DNA of 64,000 bases, taken from the NCBI GenBank assembly GCA_020073245.1, contig JAIQFQ010000001.1, forward strand, positions 232,001 through 296,000, given 5' to 3'. The notes beneath the pieces are model-generated. The model searched no databases, was not told the origin of the DNA, and was given only the letters and a program-made list of their open reading frames with translations. The DNA is from Terriglobia bacterium. Its GTDB lineage: Bacteria; Acidobacteriota; Thermoanaerobaculia; Thermoanaerobaculales; Thermoanaerobaculaceae. This document shows positions 1 to 7,921 of this stretch, piece after piece (position 1 is the stretch's first letter; each line of letters starts with the position of its first letter). The position numbers were made by a program, and so were the translations under genes.

Positions 1-481
1 AGTCGACGTCCACCACCTGCGTCAGCGTGCGAACGGTGTTCCACAGCTGCGGCAGGCGGAGCGTTCCTTCAGGAACGTCCCAAACGGGTTGCGGCCGAAC
101 GTGTTCCGGGTTCACCGTCGAAGGAGAGTCGTCGTAAACGTAACGTGTGATCGCCTCGAGCGACGTGAAGTTCGCGAGGCCCGGGATGCACCCGTCGGCG
201 GCGCACGAACCGAACGCGCAGAGAACTGTGGACTTGGCGCGCAGCAGCTTGGCCATCTCGTAGTTCTCCGAGCTGCGGATCGCGCCATTGAAGAGCGTCA
301 GGGTGATCTCACCGTCGGCGAGGGCGCGCACGTCGTCGTACTTGAAATCCATCGCGCACGGCCAGAAGACGATGTCGAAGAAGTCGGCGATCTCGAGCAC
401 CTTCAACTCGGTGTCGAGGACGGCGATCTCGCACCCGCCGCAGGAGGCGGCCCAATACAGTCCGAGCTTGGGCTTAGGCAT
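1..481 (-). CDS. mvhG: MvhG-like hydrogenase small subunit (3' end beyond window)
   Basis: This is the N-terminal 160 residues of an F420-non-reducing hydrogenase small-subunit family protein (MvhG/VhuG, NuoB-like fold). In this family it carries the FeS clusters that pass electrons between the NiFe subunit (MvhA) and MvhD. The start is visible as ATG at 481-479; residues read MPKPKLGLYWAASCGGCEIA, with the family CGGCE motif near the N-terminus and further cysteines in FWPCAMD and CAFGSCAADGC. The ATG overlaps the end of mvhD by 8 bases (ATGCCTAA), so translation is probably coupled. The reading frame stays open to base 1, so the gene is cut by the window. The next gene is expected to be the NiFe large subunit mvhA, but it is not visible. 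Confidence 0.88.
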   Translation of the reverse strand, partial: MPKPKLGLYWAASCGGCEIAVLDTELKVLEIADFFDIVFWPCAMDFKYDDVRALADGEITLTLFNGAIRSSENYEMAKLLRAKSTVLCAFGSCAADGCIPGLANFTSLEAITRYVYDDSPSTVNPEHVRPQPVWDVPEGTLRLPQLWNTVRTLTQVVDVD

Positions 482-941
482 GCTCCCCTCCCTGGTGCGC
501 CAGTTGCGCGTCGGCAGCCGCCGGGTCGAACGCCCACTCCTGCAGGGCGAGCGGGCCCAGCGAGCGGATCTCCTCCGTGAACTCGCTGACCACCTCACCG
601 AAGCGCACGCCCTCCGAAGCCGAGACCCACTCGAGGCGGACCCGGCGCGGGTCGATCCCCATCTCGCCCACGAGCATCCTCGTAATCGGCAGTCGGCGCT
701 GGCACTTGTAGTTGCCCTCGACGTAGTGGCAGTCGCCGGGATGGCAGCCGCACACGAGCACTCCGTCCGCCCCGCGCGCCAGGGCGTCGAGGATGAAGTT
801 GGGGTCCACGCGTCCCGAGCACATCACCCGAATCACCTTCAGGTTGGGCGGGTACTTGACGCGCGCCGTCCCCGCCAGATCGGCTCCGGTGTACGAACAC
901 CAGTTGCAGAGGAAGCCCACGAGGTTCGGCTCGAAGCTCAT
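474..941 (-). CDS. mvhD: MvhD-like [2Fe-2S] electron-transfer subunit
   Basis: This 155-residue protein belongs to the MvhD (hydrogenase iron-sulfur delta subunit) family, which bridges HdrA to its electron source. Family cysteines are visible in LCNWCSY, RVMCSGRVDP and VLVCGCHPGDCHY, the usual ligand set of this fold. The start ATG (941-939) overlaps the stop of the upstream hdrA-type gene as ATGA. A longer in-frame extension upstream would only read through that gene and has no homology. The protein is free-standing and not fused to HdrA. It sits between the HdrA C-terminal half and mvhG, the expected position for relaying electrons from HdrA flavin to a hydrogenase module. Confidence 0.92.
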   Translation of the reverse strand: MSFEPNLVGFLCNWCSYTGADLAGTARVKYPPNLKVIRVMCSGRVDPNFILDALARGADGVLVCGCHPGDCHYVEGNYKCQRRLPITRMLVGEMGIDPRRVRLEWVSASEGVRFGEVVSEFTEEIRSLGPLALQEWAFDPAAADAQLAHQGGEHA

Positions 942-2692
942 GACAGGATCCCCTCGATTTCGGCGTAGATCTGCTCGTCGGCGAAGTGCAGCGCGCGGAT
1001 CGCCCCGGACGGGCAACCCGCGGCGCACGTGCCGCAGGCCTTGCAGAGTGCCGGGTTGACGCTGCTGGTCTTCTTCGTCTCGTCGAAGCCGATCGCGCTG
1101 TACGGGCAGAGGTCGTTGCACAGGCGGCAGCCGCTGCACACCTCGTCGTCGATCACGGCGTAGGCGCCGTCCATCTCGACCTCACCTCGGATCATGAGCG
1201 ACATTGCCTGGGCTGCGGCACCGCTGCCCTGCGCAACCGCATCTGGAATGTCCTTGGGGGACTGGCAGACCCCTGCGAGGAAGACCCCGTCCGTCGTCGT
1301 CGAGACTGGCCCCAGCTTTGGATGCCGCTCGATGAACCAACCGTCCGCACCCACCGAGATCCCGAACCTGCGCGCCACATCCTTGGCGTCGTGGTTGGCC
1401 TCGAGGGCGGTGCACAGCACCACCATGTCCACCGGAATCTCACGGAACTTGGCGGCCAGGGTGTCCTCGCACCGCACGAGGAGCGTGCCTTCCGGGTACT
1501 CCTTACCGCCGCGGACGATCTCCGCCCCTTTGCCGCGGATGACGTTGACCCCCTCCTCGAGGATGCGGTGGAAGAACTCCTCGTACCCCTTCCCGAATGC
1601 GCGCAGGTCGATATAGAGCTGATAGACCTCGGCGCTCGTCTTCTCCTTGACCAGATGGGCGAACTTCAACGCGTACATGCAGCAGACGCGGCTGCAGTAG
1701 GGATGGGCGTTCTGATCGCGGCTGCCGATGCAGTGGAGGATGGCGATGGCCCCGGGCTCCTTGCCGTTCTCCATGAGAATCTTTCCGCCCGTCGAGCCGG
1801 CCGCGTTGTTCATGCGCTCGAACTCCATGGAAGTGATCACGTTCGGCAGCCGCCCGTAGCCGTACTGCTTCATCGGGGTGGGGTCGAAGTCCTGGTACCC
1901 GGTGGCGAGCACGACGGTTCCGACCTCGAGATCCTCGAAGCGCTCGACGTCGTCGTGGCTGATGCACTCCTTTGGGCAGACCGCGGCGCAGACTTTGCAG
2001 CCGCCCGTGCGAAAGTGGACGCAGAAGTCCGGGTCGATGCGCGGCGCGTTGGGCACTGCCTGTCGAAAGGGGACCGCGATGGCCGCATTGGGCCCGAGCG
2101 TGATCTCAGAGTGCACGACGTCCCGACCCCCCGCCTCCTCCATTCGGATGTGACCTGTGGGGCACAGCGCCGCGCAGGCCCCGCACAGGATGCACGCGTC
2201 CGAATCGACCTCGAACGGCGTGGTCACGAAGCGGTCAATACCCCGCGACGCGAACCCGAGCGCCTGCGCGCCGACGATCTCGTCGCACACGCGCACGCAA
2301 AGGCCGCACAGGATGCAGGTGTCGGTCCCGGTACCCCAGCGCGGCTGGTCGATTCCGAGCTTGCCGGCGAGGGCGGTGAGCACCGGCATCGATGCGCAGC
2401 GGCTCATCAGCATCTCGAGGTTGAGCCGGCGTGCGGCCATGACTCGCGGCGTGCGGGTCAGGATCTCGATGCCCTCGGAGGCGGGGTAGTTGCACGCCGT
2501 GACCATCCGCGTGCGCCCACGCTTGTCCCGCGCCTCCACAACGCAGATGCGGCAGGCCGCGTACGGTTTGACGTACTTGAAGAAGCACAGGGTGGGGATG
2601 TCGATGCCCAGGGCCTCGGCGGCCTGGAGCACGTACGACCCCTCCTCGACCTCGATCGGCCGGCCATCGACCGTGATGTTGACCTTTGGCAT
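938..2692 (-). CDS. NuoG-like [2Fe-2S]/ferredoxin domain fused to HdrA C-terminal half
   Basis: This is a 584-residue fusion. Residues 1-180 resemble the N-terminus of NuoG/HydA: a plant-type [2Fe-2S] domain (C36, C47, C50, C67) and two [4Fe-4S] motifs, CILCGLCVRVC (126-136) and CILCGACAALCP (167-178). From about residue 198 it becomes the second half of HdrA: AIAVPFRQAVP, a GCKVCAAVCP cluster, VVLATGYQDFDP, the SRVCCMYALK segment, then two C-terminal ferredoxin motifs (CSGCRLCNDLCP, CKACGTCAAGCP). The first half of HdrA, with its FAD GxGxxG motif, is missing here and is encoded by the separate gene at 5239-6171. The start ATG at 2692 follows nuoF by 8 bases. It probably connects NADH dehydrogenase (NuoEF) to the HdrA flavin and to MvhD. 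Confidence 0.9.
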   Translation of the reverse strand: MPKVNITVDGRPIEVEEGSYVLQAAEALGIDIPTLCFFKYVKPYAACRICVVEARDKRGRTRMVTACNYPASEGIEILTRTPRVMAARRLNLEMLMSRCASMPVLTALAGKLGIDQPRWGTGTDTCILCGLCVRVCDEIVGAQALGFASRGIDRFVTTPFEVDSDACILCGACAALCPTGHIRMEEAGGRDVVHSEITLGPNAAIAVPFRQAVPNAPRIDPDFCVHFRTGGCKVCAAVCPKECISHDDVERFEDLEVGTVVLATGYQDFDPTPMKQYGYGRLPNVITSMEFERMNNAAGSTGGKILMENGKEPGAIAILHCIGSRDQNAHPYCSRVCCMYALKFAHLVKEKTSAEVYQLYIDLRAFGKGYEEFFHRILEEGVNVIRGKGAEIVRGGKEYPEGTLLVRCEDTLAAKFREIPVDMVVLCTALEANHDAKDVARRFGISVGADGWFIERHPKLGPVSTTTDGVFLAGVCQSPKDIPDAVAQGSGAAAQAMSLMIRGEVEMDGAYAVIDDEVCSGCRLCNDLCPYSAIGFDETKKTSSVNPALCKACGTCAAGCPSGAIRALHFADEQIYAEIEGILS

Positions 2693-2700
2693 CTCTCCTC

Positions 2701-4710
2701 CTAGGCCCGGGCCTCGGCCTGGGTGCGCTCCTTGACCGGCTTCCACGCCTGCCTGGCGGCCACCTGAACCTCGGCGGCCCGATCGCGCTTGACCCGCACG
2801 ATGGCGTTGAACGTGCACACCTGGTAGCAGGCGTCGCACTGGATGCACTTGGACTGGTCGATGACCTGGAGGTTCCGCGGCCCGCCGGTGATGGCCTCGG
2901 TCGGGCACACCTTCGCGCACTTGGCGTCGCCGACGCAGTCAGCGGTGATGGCGTAGCCGACGAGATCCTTGCACACGCCTGCCGGGCAGCGCTTGTCTCT
3001 GATGTGGGCGTCGTACTCGTCGCGGAAGTACCGCAGCGTGGAGAGCACCGGGTTGGGGGCGCTGCCGCCGAGCTGGCACAGGCTCGTATCGATCAGGGTG
3101 TCGGAGATCTCCTGCAGCGTCTGGATGTCTTCAGGCGTGCCGCCGCCCTTGGTGATGCGTTCGAGGATCTCGTGGAGCTTCCGCAGCCCTTCGCGGCACG
3201 GGAGGCACTTCCCGCACGATTCTTCGATCAGGAAGTGGATGAAGTACCTGGCGACATCCACCATGCACGAATCCTGGTCCATCACGATCATGCCGCCCGA
3301 CCCCATCATCGAACCGGCCTTCGTCAGCTCGTCGAAGTCGACCGGGAGGTCGAGAAGGCTCGTCACGGCGTCACCCGGGGCGATCTCGCCGGCCTCTTCC
3401 ATCGAGTGCATGATCTTCGCGTCGCGGGTCTCGACGATGAGCGTCCCGCCCGACGGGCCGCCGGTCTGGACCGCCTTGAACTTTTTCTTCCCGGGCACCC
3501 CGCCGCCGATCTCGTGGAGGATCTCGCGCAGGGTGATCCCCATCGGCACTTCCACCAGGCCCGTGTTGCAGATCTTGCCTGTCAGCGCGAACACCTTGGT
3601 CCCCTTGGAACCCTCGGTGCCGATCGAGGCGAACCAGTCGGCGCCGTGCTCGAGAATCAACGGTACGTTGGCCCAGGTCTCGACGTTGTTGAGGTTGGAG
3701 GGCTTGTCCCACAGGCCGTGCTCGACCGTGTGAACGTACTTGGCTCGAGGCTCACCAACCTTGCCCTCGAGCGACGCCATCAGCGCCGTGGATTCGCCGC
3801 ACACGAACGCCCCGCCACCACGGCTCACCCCGATGTCGAATGCGAAACCCGTTCCCAGGATGTTCGGACCCAGGAGCCCCAGCTCACGCGCCTGCCCGAG
3901 GGCGATGTTGAGGTGCTTGACGGCCAGAGGGTACTCGTGACGGACATACACGTAACCCTCGTGCGAGCCGATGGCGTAGGCGCCGATGATCATCCCCTCG
4001 ATCACCGAGTGGGGGTTCCCCTCGAGCACCGAGCGGTCCATGAATGCGCCCGGGTCCCCCTCGTCTGCGTTGCAGATGACGTACTTGGGCTCCTCCTTGG
4101 ACTTGCGGCAGGTCTCCCACTTGACCCCGGTCGGGAACCCGCCGCCGCCCCGGCCCCGCAGCCGCGACCTCTTGATCTCGTCAACGATCCGTTCCGGCTC
4201 CATCGTGGTCAGCGCTTTGGCCAACCCCGAGTACCCCCCGAACGCGATGTAGTCCTCGATCGACTTGGGGTCGATGTGGCCGTTGCTCCGGAGGACCAGG
4301 CGGACCTGTTTCTTGTAGAAGGGGATGTCCTCGGCCTTCTCGATCCGGGTTTTGGTCGCCGGGTCCCGGTAGAGGAGCTTGGTCACCACCTTGCCGTGCT
4401 TGATCGTCTGGTCCACGATCGACTCGACGTCGTCCGGCGTGATGCGCTGGTAAAAGACTCCCTGCGGCTGGATCACCGCAAGCGGGCCGCGCTCGCAGAA
4501 TCCGTGGCAACCGGTGAGCTTGAGGTGAACGATCTCCTCCAGGCCCTCGCCACGGATCTTCTGGCGGAAGGCGTCGGCAACGGGCTCGCACCCGCAAGCG
4601 AGACACCCCGTGCCGGCGCAGAGCTGGACCCAGGTGTGGTTGGGATCGTGGGCGGCCCGCAAACGGCCCCTCAGGTCGTTGAGTTCCTTCGGACTGGCGA
4701 TCGGCCTCAT
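2701..4710 (-). CDS. nuoF: NuoF/HydB-like NADH-binding flavoprotein
   Basis: This 669-residue NADH dehydrogenase subunit binds FMN, NADH and FeS clusters. Order of parts: an N-terminal thioredoxin-like [2Fe-2S] domain ([12 protein letters not shown], then [10 protein letters not shown]); the FMN/NADH core with [10 protein letters not shown] and [13 protein letters not shown]; the N3-cluster motif [12 protein letters not shown]; and a C-terminal pair of ferredoxin motifs ([23 protein letters not shown]). This longer layout is that of HydB of bifurcating hydrogenases, not respiratory NuoF. A strong gaggaggagagg precedes the ATG at 4710. It lies 37 bases after nuoE and 8 bases before the HdrA/NuoG fusion. 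It should oxidise or reduce NAD(H) in the cytoplasm as part of the Hdr complex. Confidence 0.95.
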   Translation of the reverse strand: MRPIASPKELNDLRGRLRAAHDPNHTWVQLCAGTGCLACGCEPVADAFRQKIRGEGLEEIVHLKLTGCHGFCERGPLAVIQPQGVFYQRITPDDVESIVDQTIKHGKVVTKLLYRDPATKTRIEKAEDIPFYKKQVRLVLRSNGHIDPKSIEDYIAFGGYSGLAKALTTMEPERIVDEIKRSRLRGRGGGGFPTGVKWETCRKSKEEPKYVICNADEGDPGAFMDRSVLEGNPHSVIEGMIIGAYAIGSHEGYVYVRHEYPLAVKHLNIALGQARELGLLGPNILGTGFAFDIGVSRGGGAFVCGESTALMASLEGKVGEPRAKYVHTVEHGLWDKPSNLNNVETWANVPLILEHGADWFASIGTEGSKGTKVFALTGKICNTGLVEVPMGITLREILHEIGGGVPGKKKFKAVQTGGPSGGTLIVETRDAKIMHSMEEAGEIAPGDAVTSLLDLPVDFDELTKAGSMMGSGGMIVMDQDSCMVDVARYFIHFLIEESCGKCLPCREGLRKLHEILERITKGGGTPEDIQTLQEISDTLIDTSLCQLGGSAPNPVLSTLRYFRDEYDAHIRDKRCPAGVCKDLVGYAITADCVGDAKCAKVCPTEAITGGPRNLQVIDQSKCIQCDACYQVCTFNAIVRVKRDRAAEVQVAARQAWKPVKERTQAEARA

Positions 4711-4747
4711 CCTCTCCTCCTCGGGCCGCTGAAGACCACGGGCTGAC

Positions 4748-5239
4748 CTAGTGCTGCACCGAGCACGGGCACTGCCTGATCACTTCGACGAGCTTCTCGA
4801 CCTCGCCCACCGTGAGGTGGCCGTAGTGCTTGCCGTCGATCAGCACCACCGGCCCCAGCGCGCACGCGCCGACGCAGTTGACGGTCTCGAGGGTGACCTC
4901 GCGGTCGGTCGACGTTTGGCCGCGCTCGACGTGAAGGTCACGCTCGAGTCTCTCCAGAATGCTCTGCGAGTTGCGCACGTGGCAGGCGGTGCCTGTGCAT
5001 ACGGAGACCAGGTGCTTGCCGCGCGGCTCCAGGCTGAACGCCTTGTAGAACGTCGCCACGCCGTAGATCTGAGACAAGGCGAGGTCCATGCGCTCGCTGA
5101 TCCGTTGCAGCGCTTCCGGCGGCAGGTAGGAGTACTCCTGCTGCACCTCTTGCAGGACCATGATGAGCGCGGTGGACCTGGCCTGGTACGAGGCGACGAT
5201 CTGATCTACCCGTTCCGGCATGGGGGTGTTTTGGCTCAT
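4748..5239 (-). CDS. nuoE: NuoE-like [2Fe-2S] subunit
   Basis: This 163-residue thioredoxin-fold [2Fe-2S] protein is of the NuoE/HydC family and partners NuoF. Cluster cysteines appear in [10 protein letters not shown] and [10 protein letters not shown], with the conserved helical N-terminus ([11 protein letters not shown]). The frame is open further upstream, but ATG at 5239 is the natural start because it overlaps the preceding HdrA stop as TGATG and gives the family's usual length. It probably forms the NADH-side electron input with the neighbouring nuoF. Confidence 0.94.
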   Translation of the reverse strand: MSQNTPMPERVDQIVASYQARSTALIMVLQEVQQEYSYLPPEALQRISERMDLALSQIYGVATFYKAFSLEPRGKHLVSVCTGTACHVRNSQSILERLERDLHVERGQTSTDREVTLETVNCVGACALGPVVLIDGKHYGHLTVGEVEKLVEVIRQCPCSVQH

Positions 5240-6171
5240 CAGGAAACGCCTCCACTCTCGGGGACCCCCGTTCGGCTCACGCGGTGGACGTGTTTGTCGG
5301 CCGGCGCGAGAAGACGGGGCGTCCCTTCCTTGTAGACCCGGCCGGCGAGGATCATGCGGCGGCGAGTCGGGTATGGGCGGGACGGGCACGCCTCATAGCA
5401 GGTACCGCAGCCGTTGCACTTGCTCACGTCCACGAAACGGGGCTTGCGGCGCATCGTGACCTTGAAGTTCCCCACGAACCCCTCGACCTTGTCGACCTCG
5501 GTGTAGGTGAGCAGGCGGATGTTGGGGTGCTGAGCGATGGCCACCATCTTGGGCGTGAGGATGCAGGCGGCGCAGTCGAGCGTGGGGAACGTCTTGTCGA
5601 AGTTGGCCATGTGCCCGCCGATCGAGGGCTCACGTTCGACCAGGACGACCTCGAAACCGGCGTCGGCCATCTGCAAGGCCGCCTCGATGCCGGCGATCCC
5701 GCCTCCGACCACCAGGACACGCCGCTTGATCTCCACCCTTCGGATCTCGAGCGGTTGTTGAAGGGCCACTCGGCGCACTGCGGCGTTGACGAGGGCCTTG
5801 GCCTTCCCGGTGGCGGCGGTCGGATCCAGCGTGACCCACGACACCTGCTCACGGATGTTGGCCATGTGGAAGAGGTAGCGGTTCATGCCGGCGCGCTCCA
5901 CCGCCTTACGGAACGTCGGCTCGTGCATGAGGGGGCTGCACGCCGCCACGACGACTCGCGTGAGGCCCTGCTCGCGGATGTCCTTCTGAATGAGCTCCTG
6001 GCCGGGATCGGAGCACATGAACCGGTAGTGCCGCGCGACAGCCACACCGGGCTGCTTGGCCGCCGCCGCCGCCACTTCGGCCACATCCACGGTCTTGGAG
6101 ATGTTGGTGCCGCAGTGGCAGACGTAGACGCCGATGCGTGCGCCGTTGCTGGAGGGCTTGCCGTCGCTCAT
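5239..6171 (-). CDS. hdrA: HdrA N-terminal half (FAD-binding), stand-alone
   Basis: This 310-residue protein matches only the first half of heterodisulfide reductase subunit A. It has the N-terminal VCHCGTNI segment (Cys18, Cys20), ACSPLMHEPTF, the Rossmann FAD motif GGGIAG (156-161), IGGHMANFDKTFPTLDCAAC with Cys200, and one ferredoxin motif CNGCGTCYEACP (252-263). It ends about 47 residues later in a diverged tail, whereas normal HdrA (about 650 residues) would continue. The continuation (PFRQAVP onward) is found in the fusion gene at 938-2692. Starts at ATG 6171, overlapping hdrB by four bases (ATGA). The two halves presumably assemble into one flavin centre; that is inference. Confidence 0.9.
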   Translation of the reverse strand: MSDGKPSSNGARIGVYVCHCGTNISKTVDVAEVAAAAAKQPGVAVARHYRFMCSDPGQELIQKDIREQGLTRVVVAACSPLMHEPTFRKAVERAGMNRYLFHMANIREQVSWVTLDPTAATGKAKALVNAAVRRVALQQPLEIRRVEIKRRVLVVGGGIAGIEAALQMADAGFEVVLVEREPSIGGHMANFDKTFPTLDCAACILTPKMVAIAQHPNIRLLTYTEVDKVEGFVGNFKVTMRRKPRFVDVSKCNGCGTCYEACPSRPYPTRRRMILAGRVYKEGTPRLLAPADKHVHRVSRTGVPESGGVS

Positions 6172-7046
6172 GCGTGCACCTCGATCCGCCGCTGGTCGGT
6201 GGTCGGCAGCGGCACGACCATCTCGTCCAGCTTCAACTCTTCCCGCGACAGCCCGAGAGCGAGTCCGAGGAGCTGGGTGAAGTAGATGACCGGCATGTGG
6301 AACCGCTCGCCGTAGACCTTGTTAATGCGGTCCTGGTAGGCCTCGAGGTTGATCTGGCACAGCGGGCACGTCGTGACGACGACATCGGCCCCTGCGTCGC
6401 TGGCGGCGGTCAGGATGTCCCGGTTCAGCTTCAGCGCCACGTCCTCGTAGCTTGTCATGAGCATCCCGCCGCAACACCGGACCTTCATCGGGAACGGGAC
6501 GACGTCGGCGCCCAGTGCGGCGAAGAGGTTGTCGAGCTGCTGGGGGTCTTCGCGATCGTCGAAGCGACCCTGGGGACGAACGATCTGGCAGCCGTAGTAC
6601 GGCGCCACCTTGAGACCCTCGAGCCTGCGCACAACGCGCTCCTGGATACGTTCGATCCCGTAGAAATCCACGAGGATCCCGAGTGGATGGAGGACCTCGA
6701 GGCTCGCCGAGTACGAGAGACCGGCCGCTGCCAGCACCTCGTTGATGTGGGCCTTGTGCTCCTCACCCCAACGCATGTGGCGGTTGACCTTGGAGAGGAT
6801 CGTGAAGCACGAGCTGCACGGCGCGCAGACGTCCAGGCCCATGCGCTCGGCGTAGGCCAGGTTGCGGGCGGTAAGGGAATACGCCGTCAGCTTGTTCATC
6901 GAGATGTAGGAGGTGGCGCCGCAGCAGTTCCAGTCCTCGATCTCCTTGAGGCCGATCCCAAGACGCTGGAAGACGAGGCGCAAGGACACGTCATAGGGGC
7001 GCCCAGTGGCCTCAAGGCTGCACCCGGGGTAGTAGGCGTACTCCAT
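6168..7046 (-). CDS. hdrB: Heterodisulfide reductase subunit B (HdrB)
   Basis: This protein has two CCG domains that bind the non-cubane [4Fe-4S] clusters that reduce disulfides in the HdrB family. The first motif is C9-x31-C41C42 followed by CAPC at 74-77; the second includes YGC, RCCGG and CPLC. Length (292 residues) is typical. The ATG at 7046 overlaps the hdrC stop (TGATG); a GTG three bases earlier is an alternative. No membrane segments are present, so the complex should be soluble. The physiological disulfide in a bacterium without coenzyme M/B is unknown. Confidence 0.93.
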   Translation of the reverse strand: MEYAYYPGCSLEATGRPYDVSLRLVFQRLGIGLKEIEDWNCCGATSYISMNKLTAYSLTARNLAYAERMGLDVCAPCSSCFTILSKVNRHMRWGEEHKAHINEVLAAAGLSYSASLEVLHPLGILVDFYGIERIQERVVRRLEGLKVAPYYGCQIVRPQGRFDDREDPQQLDNLFAALGADVVPFPMKVRCCGGMLMTSYEDVALKLNRDILTAASDAGADVVVTTCPLCQINLEAYQDRINKVYGERFHMPVIYFTQLLGLALGLSREELKLDEMVVPLPTTDQRRIEVHA

Positions 7047-7642
7047 CACAAGCCTCCCATGGACTGTGCCTTCTTGATGATGGCCCTGACCTCCTTCATC
7101 CCGCGGATGCGGGTCGGGCGAATGGCGAGCCGCCCACGCCTCAACATGCGCAGGGCGAACTTCTGGACGTTGGGCGACAGCAGACCGGTCGGATGGGTCG
7201 AGAGGTAGTACTTGAGGCCGAGCCAGAGCTCCCAGTTGCGCCCGAACGAGTGGATGTTGCCGACAAACGCCTCAGATAGGGCGTGGGCGGGGAAGGTCTT
7301 CGGGAAGATCCCCTTCTTGGCGGCCAGCCGCTTGAGCGCGTACACGCTGTCGGTGACGCGGATGCCCTGAGGGCAGCGCACCGTGCACGCGTAGCAGGAG
7401 GCGCAGATCCAGATGGATCGACTCCGGAGGATGTCCTCGAGGAAGCCGGCCCGGAACAGCGCCACGAGCTCCCGCGGCGAGATGTCCATCGCATGGGCGA
7501 CCGGGCATGAGCCCGTGCACGTGCCGCACTGGATGCAGTCTCGGATCTTGGAACCGTTTGGGAAGGTCGCGACCTGGTCCCAGAAGGCGGCCCGAAGCTC
7601 GGCCTCCTTCGAACCAAGCGCGACCGGTGCCGGGGTCATCAT
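7046..7642 (-). CDS. hdrC: Heterodisulfide reductase subunit C (HdrC)
   Basis: This is a 198-residue ferredoxin-type protein with two [4Fe-4S] motifs, CIQCGTCTGSCP and CASCYACTVRCP, spaced as in HdrC, which carries electrons from HdrA to HdrB. It is the first gene of the redox operon. Two consecutive ATGs occur (7642 and 7639); GGAGG lies 4 bases before the first and 7 before the second, so either could be used. A sigma-54-type promoter is centred about 140 bases upstream. Confidence 0.92.
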   Translation of the reverse strand: MMTPAPVALGSKEAELRAAFWDQVATFPNGSKIRDCIQCGTCTGSCPVAHAMDISPRELVALFRAGFLEDILRSRSIWICASCYACTVRCPQGIRVTDSVYALKRLAAKKGIFPKTFPAHALSEAFVGNIHSFGRNWELWLGLKYYLSTHPTGLLSPNVQKFALRMLRRGRLAIRPTRIRGMKEVRAIIKKAQSMGGL

Positions 7643-7789
7643 GGCGCCTCCGCGGTGGGCTGCACGCCTCTGGATTGGCGAATGCTGGGCGGCGAGAGAT
7701 CAGGCCTGCGCCCGGGCACGAGGTGCCAGGCGCACCGATGTGTGGCAGGGGGGGACCACTCGCCGCACTGGGTCACGTCCTCCCTCGAA

Positions 7790-7804
7790 GCACACGCCAT
7801 GCCA
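7790..7804 (-). promoter_or_regulatory. Candidate sigma-54 promoter of the hdr-nuo-mvh operon
   Basis: Read on the minus strand the site is TGGCATGGCGTGTGC: GG and GC are exactly 10 bases apart, and it matches TGGCAC-N5-TTGC at 8 of 10 positions. It lies about 150 bases before hdrC and just beyond the gene of an NtrC-family activator. Transcription would start near 7779, giving a leader of about 135 bases. Confidence 0.68.
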
Positions 7805-7842
7805 AAACGCTTGTACTTTGTTATCCCATTCACAATCTATTG

Positions 7843-7879
7843 CTTGACCGCATTCCAGACCGTGGCACATTGGGTCAAG
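7843..7879. promoter_or_regulatory. Inverted repeat, candidate enhancer (UAS) for the NtrC-type regulator
   Basis: CTTGACC (7843-7849) and its perfect complement GGTCAAG (7873-7879) are separated by 23 bases. The centre is about 80 bases upstream of the predicted sigma-54 start, a usual place for activator binding. The surrounding 7800-7880 stretch is clearly more AT-rich than neighbouring DNA. A second weak palindrome (TTGT...ACAA, 7818-7835) lies between it and the promoter. Confidence 0.4.
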
Positions 7880-7921
7880 TCGCCCCATTCGTGGCGTTCT
7901 GCCCCAGGCGTATTGGAACGG

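Noticed and set aside
2686-4746. Long open frame of 686 codons on the plus strand opposite nuoF
   Set aside because: It mirrors the nuoF gene, has Arg/Val/Leu-rich low-information composition and no start signal; typical antisense openness of GC-rich coding DNA. The same applies to long antisense frames opposite glgB, aspS, the subtilisin, the M28/aroC region and the repeat gene.
5240-5389. Longer start for nuoE at 5389
   Set aside because: It would add 50 residues lying inside the HdrA N-half gene in another frame; the TGATG-overlapping ATG at 5239 gives the standard NuoE length.
7860-7880. TGGCAC on the plus strand at about 7863 as a second sigma-54 site
   Set aside because: No TTGC-like -12 element at the required spacing and no plus-strand gene follows.
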